Shown one piece after another: positions 33,881 through 43,753 of a DNA stretch of 64,000 nt (position 1 is the stretch's first letter; each line of letters opens with the position of its first letter). Source of the stretch: BOG-908 sp964250925 (GTDB taxonomy: Bacteria; Pseudomonadota; Alphaproteobacteria; Acetobacterales; Acetobacteraceae); the NCBI GenBank assembly GCA_964250925.1, contig CAXUHU010000001.1, forward strand, positions 44,092 to 108,091. The letters run 5' to 3'. The notes under the pieces were generated by a model. The model did not search any database, was not told where the DNA came from, and worked only from the letters and a program-made list of their open reading frames with translations. Both the position numbers and the translations under genes were made by a program.

Positions 33881-36424
33881 GTGCGCTGTCACCTGCGTCG
33901 CCGCGCCGTCGTCTTGGTCATGTGGGTGGGGCTTGCTGCACCGGGGCTGGCACAACCGCAGGATCCCGCTTTGCAAACCGTGACGCCCAAAGGACAGGCC
34001 CGGCAAGACAAGCAGAGCAGCACGGCGGGCGTGCAAAACGGCAAGATCGAGGAGATCACCGTCACATCCCAGAAACGGTCCGAGAACGTGCGCAAGGTGC
34101 CGCTGAGCGTGACCGTATTGAGCGGGGCCCAGATACGGGCCGCGCATATCGAGAATTTTGCCGACCTGACGCGGTCCGTGCCCAACTTGTCTTTCTCCAG
34201 CCAGGCTGGCGAGGGCTTGTCCAACCTGGAGATTCGCGGCATCTCCAGCTCCGCTGGAACTGCGACGGTCGCGATCTACCTGGACGACGTTTCGCTGACC
34301 ACGCGCAACCTGCCGACCGAAGGCGCCTCCGAACCGCGCTTCCTCGACATATCACGCATCGAGGTGCTGCGTGGCCCGCAGAGCACGCTGTACGGCGCGA
34401 GCGCCTTGGGCGGCACGCTGCGCTACATCAGCAACCAGCCCAAGCTCGACGTGTTCGAGGGCAACGTCTTCACCGAACTGTCCGGCACCTACCACGGCGG
34501 CGGCCCCAATTACGACGAGCAGGGCGTCATCAACATACCGCTTGTCGAGCACCAACTGGTGCTGCGGCTGGCCGGGGAGACCGGCTCGGATGCCGGCTAC
34601 ATCAACCATGTCGATCCCGCCACGGGCGCCACCATCAAGAACGGAGTCAACTCCACCGGCTTCAACGTCGTCCGCGGTACTCTGCTCTGGACGCCGACCG
34701 ATTGGCTGACGGTCACGCCATCGGTGTTCTTCCAGAACTTCGACCAGCGCGACTCAGACGCGCAGTACACGACCCTGCCGCACGATCAGACGCCCAAGCT
34801 GGTGGCCGAGCCAGGCCGCGACAAGCTGATCGTGCCGTCCTTGACCGCCAACGCCGACGTTGGTTTCGCCAACCTGATTGCGGTGACCGGCAACTACGAG
34901 CGTCAGTTTCACCGCACACTGGACAGCTCGATCTACGACAACCTGGCCGTCTACCTTTGTGATCCGAATACCGACACGCCAGGCCCGCCTGGCCAGCCGC
35001 CGATCGGGTTCTGCGGCAACGATGCGAATGGCAACCCAATTCACGGCGCCCCGCCCGGCCTGTTCGACGCGCTGAACAATCGGCCGAGCGAAACCTACTT
35101 CAGCAACACGGTCCGGCAATGGTCCGAGGAAATACGGCTGGTTTCTAAACCCTACGTGCCCGGCGAGAGCGCCCTTCCCTTTACCTGGATCGCCGGCTTG
35201 TACTACTCGGACGAACATACGACCTCCACGGACACGGAGTTCGTCAACGGCGCGACCCAGACGTTCAACCAGTTTGGCGCAAGCCCGGCCGACCCGACGG
35301 TGCTGGGTGGCGGCTTCCCAGGTGCCATCGTCAACGATGAGGTGTTCCAGGGCATCACCTCCTACGACACGGCGCAGTATGCCGTGTTTGGCGAGGGCAC
35401 CTACTACCCGTTGCCAAACCTGCGGCTTACGGCCGGCGCACGCTACCAATTCTCCCGCGACGGCGAGAGTACCTATCAAAACTTCTTCTATGACTACGGC
35501 GACCCCGGCCTGGTCACCTCGGTGGGCCGGTTCTGGACGTTCCTGCCGAAGTTTGCGGTCAGCTACGACGTCACGTCCACCAACACGATCTACGCCAACG
35601 CGTCCAAGGGCTTCCGTCTCGGCAGCGAGAACCGTCGCATACCGTTCATCCCGTCGAGCGCGAACGCGGCGGGTACGCCAAGCTACGACCTGGCGCAACT
35701 CGGCTTGTCGTCGAACTCGCCGAGTAATTTCGGACCCGACAAGCTGTGGAACTTCGAGATCGGCGACAAGGGGCGGATGCTCAACGGCCGGCTTACGTTC
35801 AGCGGAGACTTCTTCTACATTCTCTGGAAAGACATCCAGACGGAAATACCCCTGGTTACGTCGGGCGATGAGTTCCAGACCAACGCCGGCTCGGCCACCA
35901 GCTATGGCGGTGAGTTCGAGGTGCGGGGCCAGGTTACCGACACGTTGACGATGGCGCTGTCGGGCAGCGTTATCAACGCAACGCTGGATCACGGGGTGAT
36001 CGTCAACAACACCCTGATTGCAGGCACGTTCCCTGGCGAGAAGATCCCGGGCGTTCCCGATTTCAACCTGAGCTACAATGCACGACAGAATTTTCAGGTC
36101 AGCGACCGGGTGAACGGGTTCGTTTCCATTGCCCCCAATTGGGTAGGCGAGAGCCATGGAGTCGTCATCAACACCAATCCGGACTATAAACGGCCCTCCT
36201 ATGTCACATTGGACGCCTCGGCGGGGATCGATGTGGGCCGCTGGGAGGTTACGCTGTTCGGCCGTAACCTCACCAACAACAACAAGATCATCCAGCGGCC
36301 CGACATCGAGGGCTCAGCCTCGCCCATTTACGAGTTCAACTACCTCGGCACGCCCACGCGCAACCTGCAGGGCTTTACCTTGCGGCCGCTGACCATTGGA
36401 ATGAACGCCAGCTTGCGGTTTTGA
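33881..36424 (+). CDS. TonB-dependent outer membrane receptor
   Basis: 847 residues. GTG start with GGGGGGAGA six bases upstream. Signal peptide (RRAVVLVMWVGLAAPGLAQ), a TonB box (IEEITVTSQKR) near residue 57, the plug domain with VPLSVTVLSG, ISSSAGTATVAIYLDDV and IEVLRGPQSTLYGASALGG, then a beta barrel ending LRPLTIGMNASLRF with the terminal Phe needed for outer membrane insertion. The plug resembles receptors for vitamins or catechol siderophores; substrate not assignable. No TonB/ExbBD, regulator or ABC genes adjoin. A divergent APC permease suggests a shared small-molecule substrate, which is only a guess. Confidence 0.93.
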   Translation: MRCHLRRRAVVLVMWVGLAAPGLAQPQDPALQTVTPKGQARQDKQSSTAGVQNGKIEEITVTSQKRSENVRKVPLSVTVLSGAQIRAAHIENFADLTRSVPNLSFSSQAGEGLSNLEIRGISSSAGTATVAIYLDDVSLTTRNLPTEGASEPRFLDISRIEVLRGPQSTLYGASALGGTLRYISNQPKLDVFEGNVFTELSGTYHGGGPNYDEQGVINIPLVEHQLVLRLAGETGSDAGYINHVDPATGATIKNGVNSTGFNVVRGTLLWTPTDWLTVTPSVFFQNFDQRDSDAQYTTLPHDQTPKLVAEPGRDKLIVPSLTANADVGFANLIAVTGNYERQFHRTLDSSIYDNLAVYLCDPNTDTPGPPGQPPIGFCGNDANGNPIHGAPPGLFDALNNRPSETYFSNTVRQWSEEIRLVSKPYVPGESALPFTWIAGLYYSDEHTTSTDTEFVNGATQTFNQFGASPADPTVLGGGFPGAIVNDEVFQGITSYDTAQYAVFGEGTYYPLPNLRLTAGARYQFSRDGESTYQNFFYDYGDPGLVTSVGRFWTFLPKFAVSYDVTSTNTIYANASKGFRLGSENRRIPFIPSSANAAGTPSYDLAQLGLSSNSPSNFGPDKLWNFEIGDKGRMLNGRLTFSGDFFYILWKDIQTEIPLVTSGDEFQTNAGSATSYGGEFEVRGQVTDTLTMALSGSVINATLDHGVIVNNTLIAGTFPGEKIPGVPDFNLSYNARQNFQVSDRVNGFVSIAPNWVGESHGVVINTNPDYKRPSYVTLDASAGIDVGRWEVTLFGRNLTNNNKIIQRPDIEGSASPIYEFNYLGTPTRNLQGFTLRPLTIGMNASLRF

Positions 36425-36616
36425 TGCGGACCATCCAACTGCATTGCTGCCCTGCAGCAAAGAGTTTGACAGGCAGGTTTATTAGTACTGGCGTATGTTG
36501 TAATAAAGCGTGTACAGCGGGCTGATTGCGCCGTTCAGCCTTGCACGAACTTCCCACAATGCCACTTTGGTTACGGATGCGTGTCGGGCGCTTGAGACGA
36601 GGATGGTTACGATCTG

Positions 36617-36895
36617 ATGGATGATTTTACAGAGATGGACGCGACGCCATTTGAAGTGGTTACCCCCGCAAACGCGCCGCGCCAAGGCCGCAGGCTGTCG
36701 GACAAGATATTGGTTGCTTTCCATCATGCTTGTGACGCTCAGGACCTGACGGTAGCCGAGCAACTGCTCAAGACGCTCGAGATCATGCTGACCCGACGAG
36801 GCGTGCCGGCGGAGCAAAACCGCCGCAAGTCGCTGGAAAGCTTGGTTGCAGCGCACGAACGGCTTTGGCACCTTCGTCATCGAGAACACCGGTAA
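36617..36895 (+). CDS. Conserved hypothetical protein, 92 aa
   Basis: Small soluble protein with FEVVTPANAPRQGRRLSDKILVAF, then a helical DLTVAEQLLKTLEIMLTRR segment and ESLVAAHERLWHLRH. The pattern is familiar from uncharacterised proteins of the Acetobacteraceae; no catalytic motif. Amphipathic helices and a C-terminal His/Arg cluster suggest a protein-protein or nucleic-acid role, but this is only inference. ATG at 36617. It converges on the NPPW methyltransferase with 24 bp between stops. Confidence 0.7.
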   Translation: MDDFTEMDATPFEVVTPANAPRQGRRLSDKILVAFHHACDAQDLTVAEQLLKTLEIMLTRRGVPAEQNRRKSLESLVAAHERLWHLRHREHR

Positions 36896-36919
36896 CGTTC
36901 CCTACAGGTGGACCAAGCG

Positions 36920-37651
36920 CTACAAACACACGGCTTCGCCGGATCGTAGAACCCGGTTCGCCTCGGCGGTGTAGCTTCCATCTGGGTTGTGAAGAACCAG
37001 GCCAGCCGACAGCCTGTTCGGCCCTTGTCCCGCGCGCACCCCCCTCAGCACGATCAGACGCGCCGCCTCCCCGGCACGGGGCCAGAAAGGCATCACAGTC
37101 GTCTCCGCACACTCTGCCAAGGTCAACGCCGCAATCCCCTGCGGCAACAGAGTGGCCGGCAAGATCAACGTGAGCGTGCCGCGCCGGCGCAGGGCCCGCG
37201 CCAGCGACACCGCCCAGCGCGCCAGAAGATCATGCCCGGCGAACTTGGCTTGCCGCCGTCCGGCATCGGGCGAAGCGGTGCCCGCCTCGCTGTGCCACGG
37301 CGGATTGGCGAACGCGTGATCGTAGGCGGCATCGGTATGCCACTCCGTCACGTCTTGCGACAATACGGTCAACCCGCCTTGGTCGTTGGCCGTCAGGTTT
37401 GCGAGCGCCAAGGCGGCCATGGCCGGATCGCGTTCGACCCCAAGGCCGCTGATACGAGCGACCCGCGCGCCCAAGCACAGCAACCCCGCCCCGGCGCCGG
37501 TTCCCGCCTCGACCACGCGGTCACCCTGCTGCGCCGGTATGCTGGCCGCCAGCAGAACCGGCTCGATCCCCGTCCGGTATCCGCGCACGGGTTGCCGGTA
37601 GCTCACTCGCCCCCCGAGCAGGGTGTCCAGCGACCAAGGAGCCTCCGTCAC
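36920..37651 (-). CDS. N6-adenine methyltransferase, TrmN6-like
   Basis: 243 residues. Motif I (VVEAGTGAGAGLLCLGARV), acidic ribose loop (GLGVERD) and the catalytic NPPW (FANPPWHSE) of amino-methyltransferases. The nearest family is the tRNA1(Val) adenine-37 N6-methyltransferase group (YfiC/TrmN6), and the N-terminal LGGRVSYRQPVRGYRTGIEPVLLAA helix is characteristic. GTG start overlapping the DUF2007 stop, so the two are coexpressed; this pair next to the polyprenyl synthase gene is a recurring alphaproteobacterial order. Confidence 0.85.
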   Translation of the reverse strand: MTEAPWSLDTLLGGRVSYRQPVRGYRTGIEPVLLAASIPAQQGDRVVEAGTGAGAGLLCLGARVARISGLGVERDPAMAALALANLTANDQGGLTVLSQDVTEWHTDAAYDHAFANPPWHSEAGTASPDAGRRQAKFAGHDLLARWAVSLARALRRRGTLTLILPATLLPQGIAALTLAECAETTVMPFWPRAGEAARLIVLRGVRAGQGPNRLSAGLVLHNPDGSYTAEANRVLRSGEAVCL

Positions 37652-37854
37652 GCCTCTCCCGCATCGGCCAGCACGCGCAGAGCCTGAACCCGGTCGCGCG
37701 CCGAGACCGCAAGACGGCGTGGGATGGCGCCGATGCTGCCTTCGACGGCACTGACCTGCCCGTCCAGGACGATCGGCACGACACCCGCGTCGCGCAGCAG
37801 GCAGGTCAGAAAACTGAGGCGGACCAGATCGTTGGTCGCCAGCAACACATGCAT
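37648..37854 (-). CDS. DUF2007 domain protein
   Basis: 68 residues beginning MHVLLATNDLVRLSFLTCLL, with VLDGQVSAVEGSIGAIPRRLAV typical of DUF2007, a small alpha-beta protein proposed to act in signal transduction. The start at 37854 matches family N-termini; an ATG four codons upstream is possible. Its stop overlaps the methyltransferase start. The polyprenyl synthase gene lies divergently about 216 bp away. Confidence 0.8.
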   Translation of the reverse strand: MHVLLATNDLVRLSFLTCLLRDAGVVPIVLDGQVSAVEGSIGAIPRRLAVSARDRVQALRVLADAGEA

Positions 37855-38070
37855 CCGGGGCTCCATTGCTTCAGGCCGCAGTATGGCTGCGATCGCATGC
37901 CGCCTCCAGCCCGCAGACTATCGGGCGCGCTCGCCTTGACCCTGATTTACCCCCGCCGATATGGTGGCCACCATCGTGGTGGGCGGGCTCGTCCGCGTTC
38001 GGCTATCCTGAAGCATCCGGGGTCACAGGATCAGGTGATCGGGCCTGCCTTGGATGATTGGGAGAATTGT

Positions 38071-39138
38071 TTGGCCCTAGCTGGCAGCGCGTCGAGTGGG
38101 GAGGCGCCACACGCGCAATACCGATCCGGCGCGACAGCGGCATCGGCCGAAGATGCGCTGACCGCGTTGGCGGAGTTGGTGCGCGCGGATTTGGCAGCCT
38201 GCAACCGCGTGATCGTGCAAAATATGCAAAGCCAGGTGGAGCTGATACCGCAACTCGCGGCACACCTGGTCGCAGCCGGCGGCAAGCGGCTGCGCCCCAT
38301 GCTGACGCTCGCCTGCGCACGTCTATGCGGGTATCCGGGTCCCTCCGGCGGCCAGCGCCACGTGCACCTGGCCGCCTGCGTGGAATTTATCCACACGGCA
38401 ACCCTGCTGCACGACGACGTGGTCGATGAAAGCCGACTGCGCCGGGGTTTGGCCACCGCCAATGCCGTGTTCGGCAACAAGGCAAGCGTGCTGGTGGGCG
38501 ATTTCCTGTTCTCGCGCAGCTTCCAGCTCATGACGCAAGACGGCAGCCTGCCGGTGCTGCACATACTGTCCCATGCGGCCGCCACCATCGCCGAGGGCGA
38601 GGTGCTGCAGCTCGTTACCCAGAACGACCTGTCGACGCGCGACGAGCGCTATTTGGACGTGATCCAGGGCAAGACCGCCGCCCTGTTCGCCGCCGCCTGC
38701 CAGATTGGCGCTGTCGTGGCCGGCCGCAACCGGGCGGAGGAGGCCTCTCTGGCCGATTTCGGCCTGGCGCTGGGCACCGCGTTCCAGCTGGTCGACGACG
38801 CGCTGGACTACGCGGCTGACCAGGCCAAGCTGGGCAAGACCGTGGGTGATGATTTCCGCGAGGGCAAGATCACCGGCCCGGTGCTGATCGCCTACAAGGC
38901 CGGCAGCGAGGCGGATCGGGCGTTCTGGCGGCGCACGATCGAGGCGAGCGAGCAGACCGATGCCGACCTCGATCACGCGCTGGCGTTGATGGAGCATACC
39001 GGCGCTATCGAGGCGACGCTGCAGCGCGCGGTGGGCTTTGCCGACCGGGCAAAAGCGGCATTGGCAATCTTTCCGGACAGCACGGTCAAGGCTAGGCTGG
39101 CCGACGTGGCTGACTACACCGTCCGGCGAGGCCGCTGA
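38071..39138 (+). CDS. ispB: Octaprenyl/decaprenyl diphosphate synthase
   Basis: Trans-prenyltransferase making the ubiquinone side chain. The two Asp-rich motifs are LLHDDVVDES and FQLVDDALDYA, with GGKRLRPML and VGDFLFSRSFQLM between. I chose the TTG at 38071 because GGGAG sits six bases upstream and the resulting LALAGS start fits the family (355 aa). A longer open frame reaches 37849 but its first 60 residues are Arg/Pro-rich and overlap the DUF2007 gene. The exact chain length cannot be read. Confidence 0.9.
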   Translation: MALAGSASSGEAPHAQYRSGATAASAEDALTALAELVRADLAACNRVIVQNMQSQVELIPQLAAHLVAAGGKRLRPMLTLACARLCGYPGPSGGQRHVHLAACVEFIHTATLLHDDVVDESRLRRGLATANAVFGNKASVLVGDFLFSRSFQLMTQDGSLPVLHILSHAAATIAEGEVLQLVTQNDLSTRDERYLDVIQGKTAALFAAACQIGAVVAGRNRAEEASLADFGLALGTAFQLVDDALDYAADQAKLGKTVGDDFREGKITGPVLIAYKAGSEADRAFWRRTIEASEQTDADLDHALALMEHTGAIEATLQRAVGFADRAKAALAIFPDSTVKARLADVADYTVRRGR

Positions 39139-40566
39139 CTATCCCAGCTTGATCATCACATGGCGCGCGACCGTGTAATCCTCCAGCGACAGCATGCTGA
39201 GGTCCTTGCCATAGCCCGAGCTTTTCAGACCGCCATGCGGCATCTCGCTCGCCAGCATGAAGTGGCAGTTCACCCACGTGCACCCATAGCGAAGGCGCGC
39301 GGCCGTCTCCATCGCGCGGCCGACATCGCGTGACCAGACGGAGGACGCAAGGCCGTACTCGGACGCGTTCGCCCAGCCGACGGCTTCCTCCACGTTGCTG
39401 AACCGGGTGACGGAGACGACAGGGCCGAACACTTCGCGCTGCACGATCTCGTCGTCCTGCCGCGCGCCTGCCACCACCGTGGGCCGGTAGTAGAAGCCGC
39501 TGCCGGAACCGGCCCCGCCGCCAGTGACCACTTCCATATGGGCGGCGCCTGCGGCACGCTCCACGAAGCCGGCCACGCGCGCGCGCTGACGCTGCGAGAT
39601 CAGCGGCGGCACCTCGTTCAGGCTGTCGTCGTCCAGCCCCCAGCGCAGCGAGGCGGCCGCACTGCCCAGATCGGCCACGAGCTTTTCGTAAACGCGCGGT
39701 CCGGCATAGACGCGGCAGGCCGCCGTGCAGTCCTGCCCAGCGTTGTAGAACCCGAAGGTGCGAAGTCCGGCCACCACCTCGTCCAGGTCGGCGTCGTCGA
39801 ACACCAACACGGGCGCCTTGCCGCCCAGCTCCAGATGCGTGCGCTTGACCGAGGCTGCCGCCGCGGCGATCACGCGGCGTCCGGTGGCGATGTCGCCGGT
39901 CAGCGACACCATGTCGATGCCGGGATGGTCGATCATGTGCTGGCCGGTGGTGGCGCCCGTGCCGAGCACGACGTTGACCACGCCCGGCGGCAGGATGGCC
40001 GCCAGGTGACGCGCGAAGGCGAGCAGCGTCAGCGGCGTGTTTTCCGACGGCTTGATAACCACCGTGTTGCCGCCCGCCAGGGCGGGGCCGAGCTTCCAGG
40101 CCGCCATCATCAGCGGGTAGTTCCACGGCGCGATTGACCCTATCACGCCGACTGCGTCGCGCCGCACCATGCTGGTGTAGCCGGCCAGATACTCGCCGGC
40201 GGCCATCGCGGGCATCGTGCGCGCGGCAGCCGCGAAGTAGCGAAAACAGTCCGCAATGGCCGGGATCTCGTCAGCCAGCACGGCATGCAACGGCTTGCCG
40301 GTGTTGCGCGCTTCCAGCCGAGCCAGCGTATGGGCATTCTGCTCGACCGCATCGCCGATCTTGACCAGCAGCGCGCTGCGTTCGGCCGGGGTTGTGCGGG
40401 ACCAGCGGCCGAAAGCGGCACGCGCCGCCGATACGGCGGCGTCGATCTGCGCCGGAGACGCCTGCGCAATACGGGCGATGGCGGCGCCGGTTCGCGGATC
40501 GACGATCGTCTCGTCTGCACCCTCGCCGGCGAGAAAATCGCCGCCGATCAGCATGGCGGTCTCCAT
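39139..40566 (-). CDS. patD: Gamma-aminobutyraldehyde dehydrogenase
   Basis: NAD-dependent aldehyde dehydrogenase of 475 aa, the size of E. coli PatD (YdcW), oxidising 4-aminobutanal to GABA. Catalytic Cys lies in YNAGQDCTAACRVY and the general-base Glu in LELGGKAPVLVFDDAD; SIAPWNYPLMMAAWKL is the NAD-binding stretch. The specific assignment rests on the opening MLIGGDFLAGEG and on its neighbour: it follows the spermidine dehydrogenase gene with a one-base gap, so it should remove the aldehyde product of that enzyme. Confidence 0.85.
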   Translation of the reverse strand: METAMLIGGDFLAGEGADETIVDPRTGAAIARIAQASPAQIDAAVSAARAAFGRWSRTTPAERSALLVKIGDAVEQNAHTLARLEARNTGKPLHAVLADEIPAIADCFRYFAAAARTMPAMAAGEYLAGYTSMVRRDAVGVIGSIAPWNYPLMMAAWKLGPALAGGNTVVIKPSENTPLTLLAFARHLAAILPPGVVNVVLGTGATTGQHMIDHPGIDMVSLTGDIATGRRVIAAAAASVKRTHLELGGKAPVLVFDDADLDEVVAGLRTFGFYNAGQDCTAACRVYAGPRVYEKLVADLGSAAASLRWGLDDDSLNEVPPLISQRQRARVAGFVERAAGAAHMEVVTGGGAGSGSGFYYRPTVVAGARQDDEIVQREVFGPVVSVTRFSNVEEAVGWANASEYGLASSVWSRDVGRAMETAARLRYGCTWVNCHFMLASEMPHGGLKSSGYGKDLSMLSLEDYTVARHVMIKLG

Positions 40567-40567
40567 G

Positions 40568-42475
40568 TCAGATCGACAGCAGTTCGGTGACCGCCCGGTG
40601 CGCCTGATCGATCGCCGAATCGGTATAGGCCGCAGCACCCGAATCAGAGTTGGCAATGGTGACACGGCCGAACCGGGCGCGCCCGACCTCATGCGGCGCC
40701 TGGCCCGGCGCCCAATCCGGATCGAACAACGGGTTGTATTCGTAGGCGTAGCCGTGCGGCCACCGATTGACGGTGATAGCCGTGATGTCGCGCGCCGGAT
40801 CGAAGCCGCTCGGCCCGAGGATGCGGCCGAGCTGATCGCGTATCTTCTGCTCGAAGGTGGAGAACGGCGTCGCCAGCAGCTCCGCATGGCCCAGGCGGTG
40901 CTGCGTACGCTCGTCGAGCCCCGGCGAGCACGGCACCCTGGTCAAGCGCAGCAGAACCGGCTCGTCCGGCGAGCGGACCGAGCTGTAGCCGCCGATGTCG
41001 ACGACGGGGTTGAGGCGCAGCGAGGTGTGATAGCTGCCGGGGGCATACACGTCATAGACGCCGAGCGTCTGGAACGCGCGCCAGTTGGTCAGCGCCACGG
41101 TGGTATAAACCAGCGGTATTTTCACCAGGTAATGCAGCCCCTCCTTCTGCGCCTTTGGCATCTCGGGGCACAGATACGGGATCATCATGTTGTAGCCGGC
41201 CAGTACGCAGTCCCTCGCGCGCACCCGAAACACTTGGCCGGCCCGCGCATAGGCGATCTCGACACCTTGCGAGGCCTCCGGTGCGCCGACGTTGCGCACC
41301 CCCACAGCGATACTGCTCAGCCGTATGCGGACGGCCTGGTTTGGCCGGTCGAGCGCCGCATAATCCACCCTGCTGGTGACCACGTCGGCGGCATCGCGGC
41401 CCGGAACCGCGGCCGGGATCAGGTCGCGCACCAGCAGGCGGGCGATGGTGGCGTTGCCGTCCGGGAAGTGGAACACGTAAGAGCCGCCATCGGCATAGCC
41501 GGCCGCCGTGTTGCCCATATGCGGTGCCGATCCCGGCTCCAGCCCCAAGCCCTGAAAGCCCGGGAAATCGAAGGTCCATACGTCGAGGGCTGTCACGGCA
41601 TCTGCGCCGACTCCCCATTCGTCCAGACTCATGGCCTGGAAATACGGCAGCGCCGCCGGACCGGCATGGGCGATCTTAGCCAGGTAGTCACGGTAGCTCA
41701 TGCGCGACAGCCGCGCCTTTTTTTCCGGCGACGGCAGGCCGGGCATGTAGTCGATCCGGGCCTCGTGGATGCGGATGATGTCAGCACGGGCACCTTCATT
41801 GAGGGGTGTCGCGGCCAGCACGTCGCGCCAGGGCCTGGTGCCCGCTCCCACCGCGAGCGCGTCGCCCCCGAAGGTCTCGCGGTCGAAGAACACGCCGCGG
41901 CCAAGACCCTGTTTCTTGTAGAAATCGGGCTTGGCGCAGGTCTTCGCTAGGCGCTCGGGATAGACGCCCAGCAGCTTGAGCAATCCGTCCGACACGGCGC
42001 TGTATGGGCGCGGCGAGTCGATTTCCAGCGTACCGCCGTTGATCAGCTCGGTCCGGCCGCCCAGCGCCATCTCGTTGCGCTTGGCGTGGCCGCCAAAATC
42101 GTCGTGGTTGTCCAGGATCAGGATACGGGCGCCGGGTTTTGCCGCACGGTAGAAATGCGCAGCCGCCATCCCGCTGATGCCGCCGCCCACCACGATTAAG
42201 TCGTAGCTGTCCTCGCCGGGTTGCGGCGCCGGAGCCGTTCGCCAAAAACTGCCGTCGCGCAGGCTGTGCGCCACCTCGAACGAGCCAGGGTGGCTGCCGC
42301 GCATGCCCGTCAGCGCCGGAGGGTAGTAGCCGGGCGTATCCTGCGGCGCCGACGCGATGGCGGCTTCAGCCCGGGCCGAAGCCAAGCCCAGGGCAGTGAC
42401 GGCCACGCCGTTGAGAAAGTCGCGTCGCTGGATTGGACGGTCCATTCCAAGCCGATCTCCGTCTGACATATGCAC
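40568..42475 (-). CDS. Spermidine dehydrogenase-like flavoprotein, Tat-exported
   Basis: 635 residues. N-terminal twin-arginine signal (QRRDFLNGVAVTALGLA), then a dinucleotide motif LIVVGGGISGMAAAHFY and NHDDFGGHAKRNEM. The long, divergent middle with ALDVWTFDFPGFQGLG and the C-terminal RVTIANSDSGAAAYTDSAIDQAHRAV (FAD-closing) match the bacterial spermidine dehydrogenase family. It should cleave spermidine to 1,3-diaminopropane and 4-aminobutanal in the periplasm, passing the aldehyde to the cytosolic PatD-like enzyme encoded immediately downstream. Start could be 42475, 42469 or 42445. Confidence 0.8.
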   Translation of the reverse strand: MHMSDGDRLGMDRPIQRRDFLNGVAVTALGLASARAEAAIASAPQDTPGYYPPALTGMRGSHPGSFEVAHSLRDGSFWRTAPAPQPGEDSYDLIVVGGGISGMAAAHFYRAAKPGARILILDNHDDFGGHAKRNEMALGGRTELINGGTLEIDSPRPYSAVSDGLLKLLGVYPERLAKTCAKPDFYKKQGLGRGVFFDRETFGGDALAVGAGTRPWRDVLAATPLNEGARADIIRIHEARIDYMPGLPSPEKKARLSRMSYRDYLAKIAHAGPAALPYFQAMSLDEWGVGADAVTALDVWTFDFPGFQGLGLEPGSAPHMGNTAAGYADGGSYVFHFPDGNATIARLLVRDLIPAAVPGRDAADVVTSRVDYAALDRPNQAVRIRLSSIAVGVRNVGAPEASQGVEIAYARAGQVFRVRARDCVLAGYNMMIPYLCPEMPKAQKEGLHYLVKIPLVYTTVALTNWRAFQTLGVYDVYAPGSYHTSLRLNPVVDIGGYSSVRSPDEPVLLRLTRVPCSPGLDERTQHRLGHAELLATPFSTFEQKIRDQLGRILGPSGFDPARDITAITVNRWPHGYAYEYNPLFDPDWAPGQAPHEVGRARFGRVTIANSDSGAAAYTDSAIDQAHRAVTELLSI

Positions 42476-42656
42476 CCACCTTCGCCGCAGGCCGGATATA
42501 GCAACGGCAACGCGCAGCAGGAAGGCTGGAGCCGGTCGTAAAGACGACTTCGAATCGGCTTAGGCCGTGTCGCGACGGCTTGGCCCGTCCAGAGCGTTCC
42601 TTGCTGAGTACAACAAGCCCTGGTCTAAACGCCATAGGCTACGTCAAGGCGCCGCG

Positions 42657-43697
42657 CTATGAAACGGTTTCTGGAACACCGTCCACACGGTTCCACACAT
42701 CCTCCCACGTGCCGCCGGTAGAGGCCTTGCTGTACTCCGTGGAACGATTTTCGAAAAAGTTCACGTGCTCGGGCGCGTTCAGCATGTCGTCCAGCCAGGG
42801 CAGCGGGTTGCGTGCAACATGGAACAGCGGGTTCAGGCCCAGCTGCATCAGCCGGCGGTCGGCGATGAAGCGTATGTACTCCTTCACCTCGGCCGCGGTC
42901 AGCCCCTCTACCGGCCCGAGCTCGAAGGCGAGGTCGATGAACGCGTCCTCGTGGTCCACGATGGTGGCACAGATGAGGTAGAGCTCACGCCTGAGCTCCT
43001 CCGTCCAGATTTCCGGGTTCTCCTGCACGAACGTGCGGAACAGCTTGATCACCGACAGACAGTGCAACGTCTCGTCACGCACCGACCACGATACGATCTG
43101 GCCCATGCCCTTCAGCTTGTTGAACCGCGGAAAGTTCAGCAGGATCGCGAAGCTCGCAAACAGCTGCAAGCCCTCGGTGAACGCGCCAAAGGCCGCCAGC
43201 GTCTTGGCGATCTCGTGACGGCTGCTCACCGTGAAAGACTGCATGTAGTCGAACTTGTCCTTCATCTCCTTGATGCGCCGGAACGCCTGATACTCGATCT
43301 CGGGCATGCCGATGGTGTCCAGCAAATGACTGTAGGCGGCGATGTGAACCGTCTCGATGTTCGAAAACGCCGAGAGCATCATCAGCACTTCGGTGGGTTT
43401 GAACACCTGGCTGTAATGCTTCATGTAGCAGTTGTTCACTTCAACGTCGGACTGCGTGAAGAACCGGAAAATCTGGGTGACTAGGTTGCGCTCGCCCTCA
43501 CTCAGGTTGCGGTGCCAATCCTTCACGTCATCGGCCAACGGAACCTCTTCCGGCAACCAGTGCACGCGCTGCTGGGTCAGCCACGCATCGTAGGCCCAAG
43601 GATAACGGAACGGCTTGTACACCGGGTTTTCGGTTAGCAGGTCGAAGCGGACAGGAGAATCGTCCATGATGCGCGGCGCTGGGCTATGCTGGTCCAT
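42657..43697 (-). CDS. nrdB: Ribonucleotide reductase class Ia, beta (radical) subunit
   Basis: Holds the diiron-tyrosyl radical cofactor. The ligand and radical residues are all present and even share E. coli numbering: Asp84 (TQSDVEVNN), Glu115 and His118 (SNIETVHIAAY) and Tyr122, with the later EGLQLFASFAILLNF and ETLHCLSVIKLFR segments supplying the second Glu and His set. 346 aa, with no N-terminal ATP cone. The ATG at 43697 is preferred over an in-frame start 20 codons upstream. The partner nrdA lies about 5.6 kb away beyond unrelated genes. Confidence 0.95.
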   Translation of the reverse strand: MDQHSPAPRIMDDSPVRFDLLTENPVYKPFRYPWAYDAWLTQQRVHWLPEEVPLADDVKDWHRNLSEGERNLVTQIFRFFTQSDVEVNNCYMKHYSQVFKPTEVLMMLSAFSNIETVHIAAYSHLLDTIGMPEIEYQAFRRIKEMKDKFDYMQSFTVSSRHEIAKTLAAFGAFTEGLQLFASFAILLNFPRFNKLKGMGQIVSWSVRDETLHCLSVIKLFRTFVQENPEIWTEELRRELYLICATIVDHEDAFIDLAFELGPVEGLTAAEVKEYIRFIADRRLMQLGLNPLFHVARNPLPWLDDMLNAPEHVNFFENRSTEYSKASTGGTWEDVWNRVDGVPETVS

Positions 43698-43753
43698 TGT
43701 CGTCCTGTCCGTTGGCCTTACTCGGCCTGCAACATGACCGCCAGTAACGCAAA

